From: Pholis gunnellus
Taxonomy: Eukaryota; Chordata; Actinopteri; Perciformes; Pholidae
DNA: 64,000 nt
Assembly (NCBI GenBank): GCA_910591455.2
Contig: OU342809.1
Location: 14,317,519-14,381,518, forward strand
Direction: 5' to 3'
Of this stretch, positions 36,130 through 49,200 are shown in pieces. The notes under the pieces were generated by a model, which was not told the origin of the DNA, made no database searches, and saw nothing but the letters and a program-made list of their open reading frames with translations. The number at the start of each line of letters is the position of its first letter. Within the stretch, counting starts at the first letter, position 1. A program made the translations under genes and the position numbers.

Positions 36130-37182
36130 ACGCTAGATCGGGGTCAAAAGTCTGAACTGAAAATAACGATCTGAAAGTGAAAAAAAAGATCTAAAATCTG
36201 AAAAATATAAGACCTTAAATATCAAAATATTTATGAAAGTGACAAATTAAAAAATAAAATGTATCCTATTCAAAAAAATTCCAGAACTGAATCAAAATTA
36301 TATTCAACCCAAAACAACTTTTCATTCACTTGTTTTTATTTTGAATACGTTGCTGTATTTTTCAATGTTCAAGACCACAACTTGAACTTTCAGGTTCAAA
36401 TGATCAAAACTTTTGACCTGGATTTAGCTCCATATTTAACCCTGAAAAAGAATAAACGTACATAAAATCTGTACATTTGGAATAACATTTACAAATGCAC
36501 AAAAATTAGAAATGTTGAAGAGGAAGTGTAACACACTGTGATTAAATAATCAAATCAGCCAGACCTAAATCATCAGTCCAGCAAAAGATAAAAGGGACAA
36601 AGCTTAACGGTCAAATCAAATAGAGGGCTTTCTCTCCTCACATATACACAACATATTACTTTATCTTATCCATCACTTTTTATCCTCTTCTTCTTTGCTT
36701 GTGCAGCTTTGTTCCCGTGTCTTGTCCTGACTCTCCACATTCCCAGCTGGACCCTAATCTCTGCTGACTTTGTCTTGTTGTAGGATGACTTGTCTAAACA
36801 GAAACCAGTTGCCCACTGAATTAGGATAGCAAGTGTGAGGCGGCAATAATTTGGCCATGTCCCTCACTGAGCTCATGTGTTTGGCCTGTCATTGTTCCTA
36901 TCCAGTCCCTTTAGTTATGGCTGGGTTGGTGCTTTCCTGTGTCCTCATCAGACAGCGGGTTGATCACACCCCTTGGGAAGTTCCTATCTTCATCACTGAC
37001 TTTCTATCTAAATGATCTACCAAAGCCCTCACTGCCTTTCAATTCTTTTTAATCTGAGTCCCACTGTTGTGAGTAGAGGCGTTTTCATCCTGCAAGCAGA
37101 ACTTTTTGCAGAGGCAAAATTAAACTTTGGATCATAATGCTGCTGTAGCGAACAAATATATAATTATTATTAATAAAGTATT

Positions 37183-37188
37183 TATCTA

Positions 37189-37232
<44 letters not shown>

Positions 37233-37257
37233 CATCTATCTATCTATCGATCTATCT
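37183..37257. repeat. (TATC)n microsatellite
   Basis: About 17 TATC units with single-base interruptions (TCCA and TCGA). Usually polymorphic; useful as a marker. Confidence 0.95.
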
Positions 37258-38187
37258 AAACTGCTCTCTTTATTATTGGCTGTGGAATTAACTGTCACAG
37301 CCAACTCCATTCTGGCATTAAGAATCAGCGTTTAAGTCTTTGTGTTTTGTGGTAAATATATGTTTGGCAGATCTGTTTGTGGTGTACTTTGATCCTTATA
37401 CATTTGTTTTAGATTGCAGTAGAATCAATGTGCTTTTGGCAGAATGCCCACGCAACAATAATCCTGGCTAGAAAAACCATGTGTACTGCTAGTTCAGCAA
37501 TGGTCAGTGGAGGACTTCTCAGTTCCCTACCTCAGCCTCAAAGAGACGGCACAGATGTGTGACTATGCTTTAAACTCTCTGACTCTAAATGCATCCAAAG
37601 GTATGTGGGTCATTGTCTATTTTAGGACCACCCTTGGGAATTAAATTAGGCCATGAGGCTACTGGATTTCCCCCACTGGGTTAAAACTACCCACATGAAC
37701 AAGAAAATAAAGAAAGTGAGTAACATGGCATCATCAGAGAGAGATCATTCGAGTCAAAGGCTCTTCCCACAATAATGGCACGGCAACAAGGTCACGAGTG
37801 GTAATTACAGAATTTAGGTTAGCAATTCTCTGTTTAAATGTGCATCCTCTTGGTTCAGAGGTACTCTGTGTACAGTACATATGCACACAAGTAACCACTA
37901 TCATGCATTATGCACGTCTGCCATTCAAAGAGAATTCCCTGCTTCATTTAACTAATGTTCGTGACACAAACTGAGTGATGGCCACTTTAAGAGGAAGGGC
38001 ACAGCACCAGTTGTAAATTAAAGTCAATAGTGGGTATTGATCTGTAGCTCTGGTTAGGTCAATGCAGGGCACTTGCCTGCCTGATGGTTGACGAGCATAT
38101 TTTGGCCCCTATGACATATTTATGACTTTTTCCTTTTTTCTGTCCTTCACCGTCCTTCTCTTCTTTTCTCTTCTCTTCTCACACCAG

Positions 38188-38496
38188 AGGGATGCGATGA
38201 ACAGAAACAGCAGTCAGAGATGATGCTGTGTGTGACGTGGATGATGCCTCATATTTAGGAGAGCGGGATCGTGCAAACAGTCAATCTGACTGTCAGATCA
38301 GTGCAGCAGCAGAGACTGGGAGGTCTCCAGGAGGTGGGGTCTGTCCCATGTGTCGACTGATGGAGAGAAGAGGAGCACAGCACAGTGAGTATGAAAGGAC
38401 ACAGAGCGCTACGCAGAGAGAGAGACTGCAGGCATGCAGCGACGCTAAGGAGCATACATGTTTAAAGAGGCTGCAGCAGAGTGGGCTAATGATGAG
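38188..38496 (+). other. prrt4: Possible non-coding 5' exon of prrt4
   Basis: The segment is bounded by an acceptor-like TTCTCACACCAG ending at 38187 and a donor, GATGAG/GTAAGA, at 38496/38497. A second segment, 38771-38891, begins after CGCCCCCTAG and runs directly into the prrt4 start codon. It has stops in the frames leading into it, so it is leader. Inferred; an RNA read spanning 38496 to 38771 would settle it. Confidence 0.4.
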
Positions 38497-38891
38497 GTAA
38501 GAAAGCTAAACTGGGACCATCTACAAGAAAGCAGTTGTGTACTGAATGTCTTTTAATTTGCACCCTGACGTGTGTACTGTGTGTATGTTTTGTGACTTTA
38601 TAGGTGAAAGGGTATGAGGTTTTGAACGCTTTCGTATTTGCATTTTAGTACTCGCCCTATATGCAGAAAGTCAAGTTTTTTATTGCAAATATCCTAGCAA
38701 TGCACACGTTTTTATGAGTGGTTGCACAGATTGTGTCTTGAATGTAATTTACCTTTCTTCCGCCCCCTAGGTGTGTTAAGCATGAGATCCCCCAGAGACC
38801 TGAGCTAAAAGATCTGTCAAGCTTGTGACCGGACAATACCCGTCAAAATCTTCAGCATGTGACTTTGCGGTGGAGTTTGTAGACCCTCGCC

Positions 38892-41800
38892 ATGCACTCT
38901 CTGTGGAATCTTTATCTTCTTCTCCCCCTCTCCTTGCCTCTATCACTTCATGTCATAGCCTTCGCTGGAGAAAATGTCAAGGATGCACAACAGCCAGAGA
39001 CCGACACAGCAGTACGGCGTCTCACACAGCCACCACAGAGACCACATGGACCTGGTTTAGCACCGGGGAATCCCATGTTTGGGACTGAGAATGTTGACTT
39101 CCCAGGTCTGCCTGTGAGTTGGCCCCTATCGTTATCTGAGGATTCCGATAGACAAGGTGTGATTGGTGAATACATTGATTTACAGGAGAGCACTGAGACA
39201 TCTCGTTTGTATCCTAATGAGAAGGGGCTCATCATATCCAGACCTTCAGATACAGAAGATGAGACCTCCAAGGAGAGCACACAACCAGCAATAAGGTCTT
39301 CATCAGGAGGAGCACCACCTCGAGCCACCCAGGAACAAACATTCAAGTATCAGCCAGCTGAGACAAATACTCGATCCATATTGCATTCTACACAGACAGG
39401 AGACAATCAGCCAACTTTCCCAGCCTCTCAGAAGGAGACGACTGATGGACAGTTTCCTTATCTTCGGGCTGGCTCACTTCCATCAGTTCCGGACTCCACT
39501 TCATCGCTGTCTGCTGGACCTGGGCCCAGCCCTGAGCGGCCCACTCCACCGGTAGCCATTTGGGGACGGACCACAGGCCCTTCTGTTGTCATGCAGGAAG
39601 GGACACAGGAGGGGACAGTCCCAGTGAAAGAGGCCGGAGATGGATTAATTGATATTACGGGTGATATTTTACACAGAGGAGCTGTAAGCATGGAGGCAGA
39701 TAAAGGTAATTTATTTGGAGTATCCATTATTAATAGTAAAATTGACACCAATCACAGTTAACACCTGTCGCTTATGGCCTATAGTAGGATTTATAGTGTT
39801 GCCCTTATTAAATACCTAAAATAAAATCTACAAAACTCCAAGTCTGTGTGTGACTGCAGTGTCTCCGAAAGGTATTCTGCTGGCAGACATATTACACTCA
39901 CAGAAGGCTTTGCATCCCTTCACTCCCCCAAACTTTCACCCTCCTCAAAAATCTCTCTCTAACTCTTCCCAAACCCTCTCTCCCCTCTCCTTCTCAATCA
40001 TTTCATCACAGATTCTCAGTCCTCCACTGTCTTGTTGATGTCGAAACATTTCATTTAGTCAGAGTACATTACCCACACCCAAGGGTTACTGGATAATGTG
40101 GTGCACACCTGCACATGCAGTATTTGCTGTACACACACACACACACACATGATGGCACTGACTTGTCAAAGTAAATGATGTGTTGTGTCCACAGACATAG
40201 AGGGAGGAGGGCTTTGACATTACTATGTGAGAACTTACCCTTCCTCAAGCTGCCTATGCATTTGCAGTTTTGAAATAGCTAAAACACAATTCCTGAAACT
40301 CTACACACAAAAACCATAAACATATACACAAAATACTAAATATTTTACCAGCCTTGCAGTTATAACCAGTAGGTTCCCTGAATCTGGTCGCATACAGCTT
40401 AGTCTGAACGTTATTTCACCAAGAGAACGAGATGCTTACATTATTTATTGGTTCGACAATCATAGTCAGATATGAAATGTGAATATCGCTGCATGTTGTT
40501 AGAGAAAGGATGCAACATTAATGACAGCCCAACACCTCTTGACCATGCGTAATAATAGCCACACAGAATGAGAGCATCAATGAGGTCAATACTGGCTAAT
40601 CAACACACATTTGTCTCTCTACACTACTTCCTCATTCTCCCACTCTCTCTGTGACCCAGTTAGAGATTCCCAAGCCTGCTCTGTTTTATTATGGATTAAC
40701 TTCACACATGGCAGATACTCCCCTTCTCTCTTTTTGGACAAAAATACTGTGCATATAATCACTTTAGCCTGTATTCATTAAAACATATTATGTCACTATA
40801 TTATTAAAATCATCATCAGCATGCTAACATGCTCATAATTACTAAGCTAATGTTGATGTTCCACAGGATAAGTTTAGCATGTTCATCATCTTGTTTCAGT
40901 GCGTTAGCATACTCTCTCCACTTTCACATTTAAAACGTTCAGTTGTGTGTGCATTTAAAATGTCTACCCTTTGGGCCCTGTTGACACAACAGATGAGTTG
41001 GTAATGTTTTAATTCACCGTACTTGCTTTTTCAGATGACTCCAAGGACGATGACCCGCATCTCCCAAAGACCAGTGGCACACTGTTGCTCGATGGTAACA
41101 CAGACACACCTACCACACCCTGCAAAACATCAAACCAGTCCTGGACTCCCAACTACCCAGATGACTTTACCCCCAACGAGTCCCTGCGCCCCGATCTGAC
41201 TCTCAGCTCTGCCCTTTTCGTCCCTCTGTATTCGGACTGGAACTCTGCCCTCGCCACATGGGGATTTGCATGGGAAGCACACGTCTATGGCCTGGGGTCT
41301 GTCTTTACTGTATTTGGCCTAATCTCTGTGGTCTGCCTGCTAGGCCTGCCCCTGCGGTGTCCCCCGGGTAGCCCCTACTTCACCCTGCTGCACTTGTTCC
41401 TTCTAGCGTTTGCAGGGATCCAAGCTTTCTGTTTGCTCTACGATGCTTACAATCATCAAGATCGCCTTCCCCCTCTGGGCTCTCTGCTGCTCTCTGAACT
41501 GCCCTTTCCCTGCTTGATTTCAGCCTTCTCCCTTTCCTTCATCCTTCTTTCCTTACGCTCACGCGTGCATCTTTCATTCCCACTTGCTAATTCCGCCATC
41601 TTCTCAGCCTTGCCCAAACCCTGCCTGTTACTGTGTATGTCCATGCTGTATTCTGGGGTCTCTCTAGGGTGTGTTGGCATGCTCCAGCTCTTCCACAGCC
41701 TCCCCTCAGTGATCCTGCTATTCCCCCAGGGTGTGTTTGTATGTCTCACCATCTTTCTCTCATGCTCCTACCTCATCTTCTACTGCTTGATGCAATTCAA

Positions 41801-43142
41801 CACGAAACACATCTACCGGCTGAATGACAATGGAGAGAGTGGAGGATCTCCTACAGTGATGCCACCTACACGTTGCCCCTTTGCCAAAGTGGAGGACTGG
41901 GGTAGGGCAGCAGGAGCTGGAGTAGGGGCTTCGTTGTGTTTGTTAGGGTGTGGAGGCCTCCAGTTGTATGGGATCCTGCATGCCCTTGGTTTGGGTGGGG
42001 TTGAAGGCTATGGGTTCCAGCCCTGGCCCTGGTGGGGCTACCAGGTAGGTTGCAGGCTGTGTGAGATTGGGGTGTGTCTAGGTTTGTCTCTCATTGGTTC
42101 ACACCCTCTATTCTGTCAAAACAACTCCTCTATCAAGACCATAACTAATCCCCGGCCAGGATCTTGGTCCCGTCTCTCCTGTAGCTCCCCTTTGCGAGGG
42201 CTCACCCTGCCCTCTCAGGGAGGTGCAGATTCTCCTGTCCTCTCCTCTCACTATTCTTGGTCCCAGGGTAAGCAAGAAAAGCTGGTGGTCTGTGATGTCA
42301 TAATGAAGGGACAGACAGAAACTCTTCCTCTTTTCTCAATGGTGGATCCTCCTGGGAATGGGCTTGGCCCCAAGTCCAGCCAAAACCAAGGCACTGTACT
42401 ACCTCTCCCTACATCGCCAGACCCACCGCACAAGCCTAAAAATGCAGTTGAGTCTCAGATGTTGTCACTGGATAGCCTAGGAATGGATACTGACTCAACT
42501 GGGGATCTGCGGCCCCCGTCTCCCATAGACCTGTCCCGCAGCATTGACCAGGCTCTGTTCAGTGAATCCCTATTCTCTCACAGTATCTTTGGTTTGCCAA
42601 GACTCTTAAATGCTTCTTCCAGCCTCTCTTTGAGCTGTCCTAGCCAGGGTGCATCACAACAAGGGCCTAGCTCTATGGAAAATGCCCTGTACCGAACCTC
42701 TTCTTGTGGTGACATGGAGCAAGACAACGCTCTGTCCTGTTCAAGACCTTCCCAGCCACATAGCTCTTTGACATCTCACAGCAAGCCACCAGTGCCACCA
42801 GAGCAATGGGATTGGAAAGAGAGCGTCTCTGGTTCAACACAGGGCCTGTGCAGCAATCCCAAGGATTCAGGAAAGCTGCGTTCACATTCCTGGGCCAACA
42901 GAGGTCAAAACTTTGCTCAGAGCAGCCTCCCCCGAGCAATCCCCCACCTGTCATACCACCGGCGTTACAGAACCCTCAGCTTAGCCTCCCAGGACAGTCG
43001 CGGGTCCGGCCGGCTGGCAGGTACTAAACACCTGAGTGAGAGCCAACAGCTGGAATGGGATCTGGCTGTGCAGGCGGAGTTTGTCAACGTGTGCAGACAA
43101 ATTGACACTCTGAGTGTTTGCAGTGACACCATTGAATTGTAG
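38892..43142 (+). CDS. prrt4: Proline-rich transmembrane protein 4
   Basis: Integral membrane protein of unknown function, expressed mainly in neural tissue in mammals. Coding exons are 38892-39705 and 41035-43142, phase 1, 973 aa in total. Residues 1-24 are a signal peptide (Leu-rich, then FAGENVKD). Up to residue ~355 lies a Pro/Ser/Thr-rich extracellular region. From ~358 to ~625 there are about seven hydrophobic segments, including GLGSVFTVFGLISVVCLLGL and the TM5 LIFYCLMQF end. The rest is a Ser-rich cytoplasmic tail ending CSDTIEL. Size and layout match the family (mammalian form about 900 aa). The 1.33-kb intron separates the extracellular part from the membrane part. In the leptin-impdh1 neighbourhood prrt4 is the expected gene. 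Confidence 0.9.
40131..40150. repeat. (AC)n microsatellite in prrt4 intron
   Basis: Ten AC units, perfect. Confidence 0.9.
40815..40915. repeat. Fragment of the teleost repeat seen at 6 kb
   Basis: CATGCTAACATGCTCATAATT and TTAGCATGTTCATCATCTTG words match the arrangement at 6020-6110 with divergence. It lies within the prrt4 intron. Confidence 0.5.
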
Positions 43143-43280
43143 AAAGTTATAAAAGTTCAGTTAGGATTGAAATGCACATGACATTGTACAGAAATAGCAC
43201 TCATAACAGGTTAGATGACATCAGATCATAAAAGTTATACACATCAAAATAATTACCTGAATTAATAAAAGGAATTAACA
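43143..43280 (+). terminator. prrt4: prrt4 3' UTR with poly(A) signal
   Basis: AATAAA at 43264-43269, about 120 bases after the stop codon. Another lies near 43801. Confidence 0.5.
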
Positions 43281-45682
43281 TTATTGATACAATATGTAGA
43301 CCTAACTTATGTTCTATAAATACTGTACTGTTGATATTATGTTTGTTGAAAACTTGATTTTAAAGGCTGTCTTCATCACAGTGCATCTCAGTTTTAATAT
43401 TTGTACAACTGTCATCTTGAGCTTCATGATATTTGAAGCTGCAGAGAGAAATGTAAAGGGATTTGCAGCTAATGGAGGCCCTTATTTAATAGTGAGTGGA
43501 CAAACAGTTTATTTCTACACAGTTGTTGTACTGTTGTGTTTTTAATAGTGGAAAAAGTTTGACGTGCTCAGAAGGACTCTTCCCCGTTGGGAATGTATGG
43601 ACACAGTTTAATCTACAGTGTTAAACAAAGGGAGCTCTTTGTGACGGTGAAGCATAATTTTTTGCCGACACGCGATCAGCTCCTTGCTGGCCATTAAGTT
43701 GTGTACAAAGTTGGCAAACATACTTCATCGTGGGAACAACAGACATTTTGGCATGAAATGCTTTCCCCACAGGATTATCATAAATGATTTCAGTGTGGTG
43801 TAATAAACTTGGAAATTCAAGGAAATTTCATAAATGCACAGGATTAGTTTATCCTTCTTTTTTTGTACTGCCTCCTAAATCAACCATTTGAGTGGTATCT
43901 TTGAAATGTTAGTAGAACTACAGTCAAAGGTGCAATAATCTTACACTTGTGAAAGAGTTAAAGTGAAAATTGAAGTGGTTACATTTTAAATATATTTCGC
44001 CCTCTAGTGGAGATGAGAAAAACAAAAACATTTCTTCATACATTTCTGGAGACTTGACAGAATTGCTAAAACAATATCAAAACGCCCTTGTCAAAATTAT
44101 CTTTATTCGTGTAACACTATTAACATATAGACATCATTTTGAAACTGGTGGGTGATGAAAGAAAATATTTATATGTCCTGTAACCTTTAAATAAGAAACT
44201 ATTAAGAACTGTCAAATAACTTCATCAACCAGTACACTAGCTCATTTATTGCAAAATTAACATTAACTGTTTATCATAAAACAACACATTTTATACCAAA
44301 GATGTTGAATACCACCCATAAAAATAAGAAATCACATTTAAAACTGATAAATCAAGTTGAAATAACTTTAACTCCATAAATAAATGAATCTATCCTGGGC
44401 AACTGTTTTGTTACAACCCTTCTGCACTGACTTTATCGCTCTATTTCATTGACTCACAGATTAATATTTTTAATCTGAAAAAAGACAATAACTACCTTTA
44501 TTATGTATTATGTACAGTCAATAGCCATGTAATTAATACTGTGTTTTTGCTAAATGAAATTATGGAAGATCACAACATGTCAAGCCAATGAGACTTATTT
44601 GCAGTATAAAATGAGCAGTGTTTGGAATTATAATCAGATAATCAAACATGTAAAGTGAGTATAGTCTTCTGTCTTGTCACTCAAACATTTTGTTAGCGAG
44701 TATTTTCTGCATCAAACAAGGTGAGCAGACGAAAATCCAGAGAGAGATTACACATGATCGCTCCTTTAAAACCCTCCTTGATTTAAAATGTGTGAATTAA
44801 GGCTGATGCTAAGTTCTGGTCCCTTCTGCAACAGCAGCAGCACATTCAAAGAGCTCACAATCTGGAGGTGAGAATACATACAGGGTGATCAGATCCATTA
44901 TGTAAAAGCTAAACATTCGTCTGTTCGAGAAATTACATATAGTTTGCTGAAACAAAAACTAACTGGTGTTGTTAGAAGATAATGAGAACGCAATTGTACT
45001 GTATGTAGATGTTTCCTCCTGGTTAAGTAAGCTTTATACACAAGTTACCGGGGCAGAGCTGGTAATGTGGCCGTGTAACTTTACCGTTTACTTTACTCTT
45101 TTTCTGAAACTAAATGGTAAACAATTATTGCCAGAATTATGTGTCTTTTATTCTGTAAATAAAGTATCTGACTGCTTAATGTCGTCTAAAAGTTTATGCA
45201 TGCTGCGCTACACATACATTGTGTAGTGAAACTAATACTGCACCTCTTCAAGCTTTGTTGTATTGCCTACTTGCCTGTTTCAAGGTGCAAACCAGGAGAT
45301 GGGCCTCCCGTTAGATCAGCAATGATAAGCTTGTCCTAAAGAAGTAACATCAGTTTGCTTGTTGAAAGGGATCAGGTAATTAAATTACCTCCACTGCCCC
45401 TTGGCCACAGTGGAAGAAAGACAGATAAAGAGTTCAAATGTGGACGTGACTGCATGTGGAGTTTGAACTTGTTGTTTTGTCCACCTTTGAAGGGGTCAGA
45501 GACGGGAGAGACAAGAAAAATAGGGGAGAACACAGAAAAGCAGTCTCAGGTTTTAGAGTGTGTGTTGTACAGCAACAACAGCTTTCTGTTTGTAGTTTGA
45601 TTACATGTGCCCGGTGCATCTGCTCATAGCTGCTGGGGACGGGACATTTGGTCCTGTTCGAGCGTTTCCTCTTCCTCCCGCC
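43281..45682. other. Intergenic region between prrt4 and impdh1 3' ends
   Basis: No supported coding exon. A minus-strand AATAAA (plus 45147-45152) is about 530 bases beyond the impdh1 stop, a candidate poly(A) signal. The rest is AT-rich. Confidence 0.45.
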
Positions 45683-46201
45683 TCAGTAAAGTCGTTTCTC
45701 GTAACTTAGCATGAAACAGCGAGAGAAGAGTGTTAGAGTCTCCTGTGTTTAGATAACATTCCCATGCTATAAAAGCAATATTGGACAAAAGAAGATGGAG
45801 GTGTGATAACCACATTGATGTACTTACATGGGACAAAAGAATATCTAATGTCACAGCATGGGGAAGAAAAGAGGAAGAAAGAAGACACAGACAAATTCCA
45901 TTTAAAAGTATAAATATTCAGAGAGGAAACACATGATGACAGACTTCACCAAACTACCACTGCCACTGAAATATTCAAACAGAGGAATACAGTAAAGAGA
46001 CACAGAATAACAAGGGGTTGCAGAGGAAGGGGAAAGGTCAGAAACCGGGGATCAGGGGTCAGAGGTCAGACTTACGAGTGGAGGCCGTGGACTCCTCCCT
46101 CCATCTGAGCAGACATGGTTCTCTTCTCAAACTTCAGCTCTCCAGAGTACATCATCGACCTGGTGCAAAGATACACAGCTCATATCTAAAGGCCCTTACA
46201 C

Positions 46202-46237
<36 letters not shown>

Positions 46238-49200
46238 ATTTCACATTTACCGTAAAATGGATAAACTCTTGGCTCCTATGTCCTGACAGCCATGTTGGAT
46301 ACCAGCAATGAGGTAGGGAACAAACTTATGAATGGAGCCTTTATCTTGCACTGATCCTGAGACGCCTTGAGCAACCTTCAGCTTATCTCCCTCACTGGAT
46401 ACACAAACAGAATTCACGCAGGGTAAGAGATAAAGAGGTCATTGTGACATCCCATGACTGTACATTGTCCTCAGGACCTCTGTAACCCTCACCTGAAGTA
46501 ACGTTTCTGACTGTTGTTTTTCTCCATGGCATCCAAGGAGCCCATTCCTCTGTACTTTTTCAGACGGACGCCGTCTGAAAAGAAATACTCTCCTGGAGCT
46601 TCGGTGGTTGCCGCGAGCAATGACCCCATCATCACTGAGGGCAGAAATATGAGGACAAAAATATAGGACGCGGTTATGCATATTGCCAAGGACAACAGGC
46701 AAAGACAAAAAGAGTGCACTGCTGTCTTTTGGTTAAAAAACTAACAGTGACAGCACCTTCAGACCTTCTGACTCAAAATATTACGCCGAATGTCCACTGG
46801 GTGATCCAAATGTAATTCACAAAGATGTAAGACTTGAGGAAACAGTAGCACACAGGACGAATCAACATTTCTCTACCGGTTGATGCTCCCAGGGCCAGAG
46901 CCTTCACCACATGTCCAACAGTCTGAATGCCCCCATCAGCAATTACCGGCACTCCAAAACGTCGGGCATACTCTGCAACCTTGTACACTGATGTACCTTG
47001 GGGCCGTCCACATGCCATCACTGTGAAACAAGAGAATAATATTGTGTATTACAAACCTGTTTTAGGTTTATCACGCGTACGTTTTCAGTTGTTATCTTAA
47101 ACCAACTGTTATTTACAGTACTGCACTTTTCAACATACCTTCCTGTGTGATACAGATAGAGCCACACCCCATGCCCACCCTCAGGGCATCCACACCAGCA
47201 TCTATGAGGTTTTTGGCCTGAGCAGCTGTCACCACTAGAGGGGGACAGACAAACAGATAAGAGCTCAGTGTGGGAGACAGAGGTATGAAAGGTTATACAA
47301 ATAAAAGGTTATAGGGTGTTTACAGAAGAAGACGAGCAGAGCTTACCATTTCCTCCAACTACCTGTAGTTCAGGATATTTCTGTTTGATGTAGTTTATCA
47401 TATTGATTTGATACACTGAGTTTCCTTGGGAGGAATCCTGTTAAAATCAAACAGTTTCAATGAGTAATGAAGCACCTACTGTATCTCTGATTTTTTTTAA
47501 ATCGATAGGTAAATTAGAGCAGTTCACGTTTAACAAAATCATCAAGAAACCCCAAAGCTACTACATTCATCCCATCTGTATCAACAAGCTGATAACCTTT
47601 CTGACTGGCATGGGCTATGCCATCAGAATCAAATCACAAATTAACCAAAAGCTGAATCCGACCCCTACCAGGACTATCACGTCCACCCCAGCCTGCATGA
47701 GTAGGTCCAGTCTGTACTTGTCGTCCTCCCTTGTACCGATTGCAGCTCCACACAGCAGCTGTTTGCGGGAGTCCTTGGAGGCCAGAGGATAATCTCTGTT
47801 CTTCTTCAAGTCAGTCCTCGCAATGATGGCAACCAGCTCATCGCTGTCATTTACTATGGGAAGTTTTCCTTGGAGAGTCAAAGTGTTAAATGAGTGACAG
47901 AAGAAAGAGAAAAGCCCAAGCGTGTCCAAGTGCTGGTTACTTGTGCTCTACTGTAGCGTGACCTACTTCACAGATTTACCTTTTTTGCTACGTTGCAGTA
48001 TATCATTAGCCTCTTTTAGTGTGACTCCAGCGGGTGCAACAACTAAATCTTCTCTTTTCGTCATTGCCTGAATCAGAACAGTAAAGTGCATGTATATTAA
48101 TATACCACCCATTTGTTCAACAGCGTATGAATGATGCATATATCGTGTTCTCACACACATAAACACATAAGCTATACACACACCTCCTCCAGGGGTCGGT
48201 CATGGTCCTTCTCAGACAGAAAGTCTATGTCTCTGGAGGTGACAATGCCGACCAGCTTGCTGCCCATCTTGCCGGTCTCTGTTACAGGGATCCCAGAGAA
48301 ACCATGGCGTGTCTTTGCCTCAAACACGTCCCCCACTGTGTGTCGGGGACTCATCACCACCGGGTCTGTAATAAAGCCCTGCTCAAATTTCTGGCAAGAA
48401 CAAAAACACAAGCGTTGAATGATTAGAGGCCATTCAGTGTACACTGTTTTCATCTCATTGTGAAAGAGGGTTGTCGTGGATGCTACAGTGTCACAGATGA
48501 ATTTCTCAGTCAACTGTAAGTTCATGTGTTTGTCGACTTGGTCCGTCTTACCTTGACTTTGCGCACCTCGTTGGCCTGGAACTCAGCAGTACAGTTATGA
48601 TGAATTATTCCAATCCCACCCATCAACTGGAACCAGCCAAACAGAGACACGAGAGGAAATAATTCATTGATGAAATAACACTGAAAAGTATCCAGGGGCC
48701 CTCAATGTTCTTGTGCACTTGGAGCAGGATGATGCGAAACTGAATGCGCAATCGGTTGTGGTGTGTGTGTGTGTGTGTGTGTGTGTAGTGCTGCAGTGCT
48801 TGTACTCACTGCCATGGCGATGGCCATGAATGACTCTGTGACCGTATCCATGGGAGATGAAATAAGAGGTGTCTTCAGGGTTATCTTCCTCGTCAACGCA
48901 GAGGTTAGATCCTAAAAAAGAAAATTGGAAACAGAAATCATTTTATGATCTTAAAAAACACTCAGAACAACGTAAATCTAAAATATAATCTCTAATGTTT
49001 CGCTATGACCTACAGATAACATGATGTTCTACAAACAACGTCCCCACAGTGTTGCAGCTGCAACACATTTGTTAACCAAATGTTAAGGCTGGTTTTTAAT
49101 TTGCATCGAAATAACCTTTAAACCAGTTTAGACAGATTAGAGGTTGACTTTTTGAATTCACCTGCTGAGTGTTTGATGACGCAACCGTGTGTCTGTTTTG

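Larger units (their letters stand above)
35416..38187. other. Intergenic region upstream of prrt4
   Basis: No splice-supported coding exon seen. It contains a C-rich run (36105-36129) and a TATC microsatellite (about 37183-37257). Confidence 0.5.

Noticed and set aside
41456..41752. Minus-strand frame opposite prrt4
   Set aside because: Shadow of the prrt4 transmembrane coding exon.
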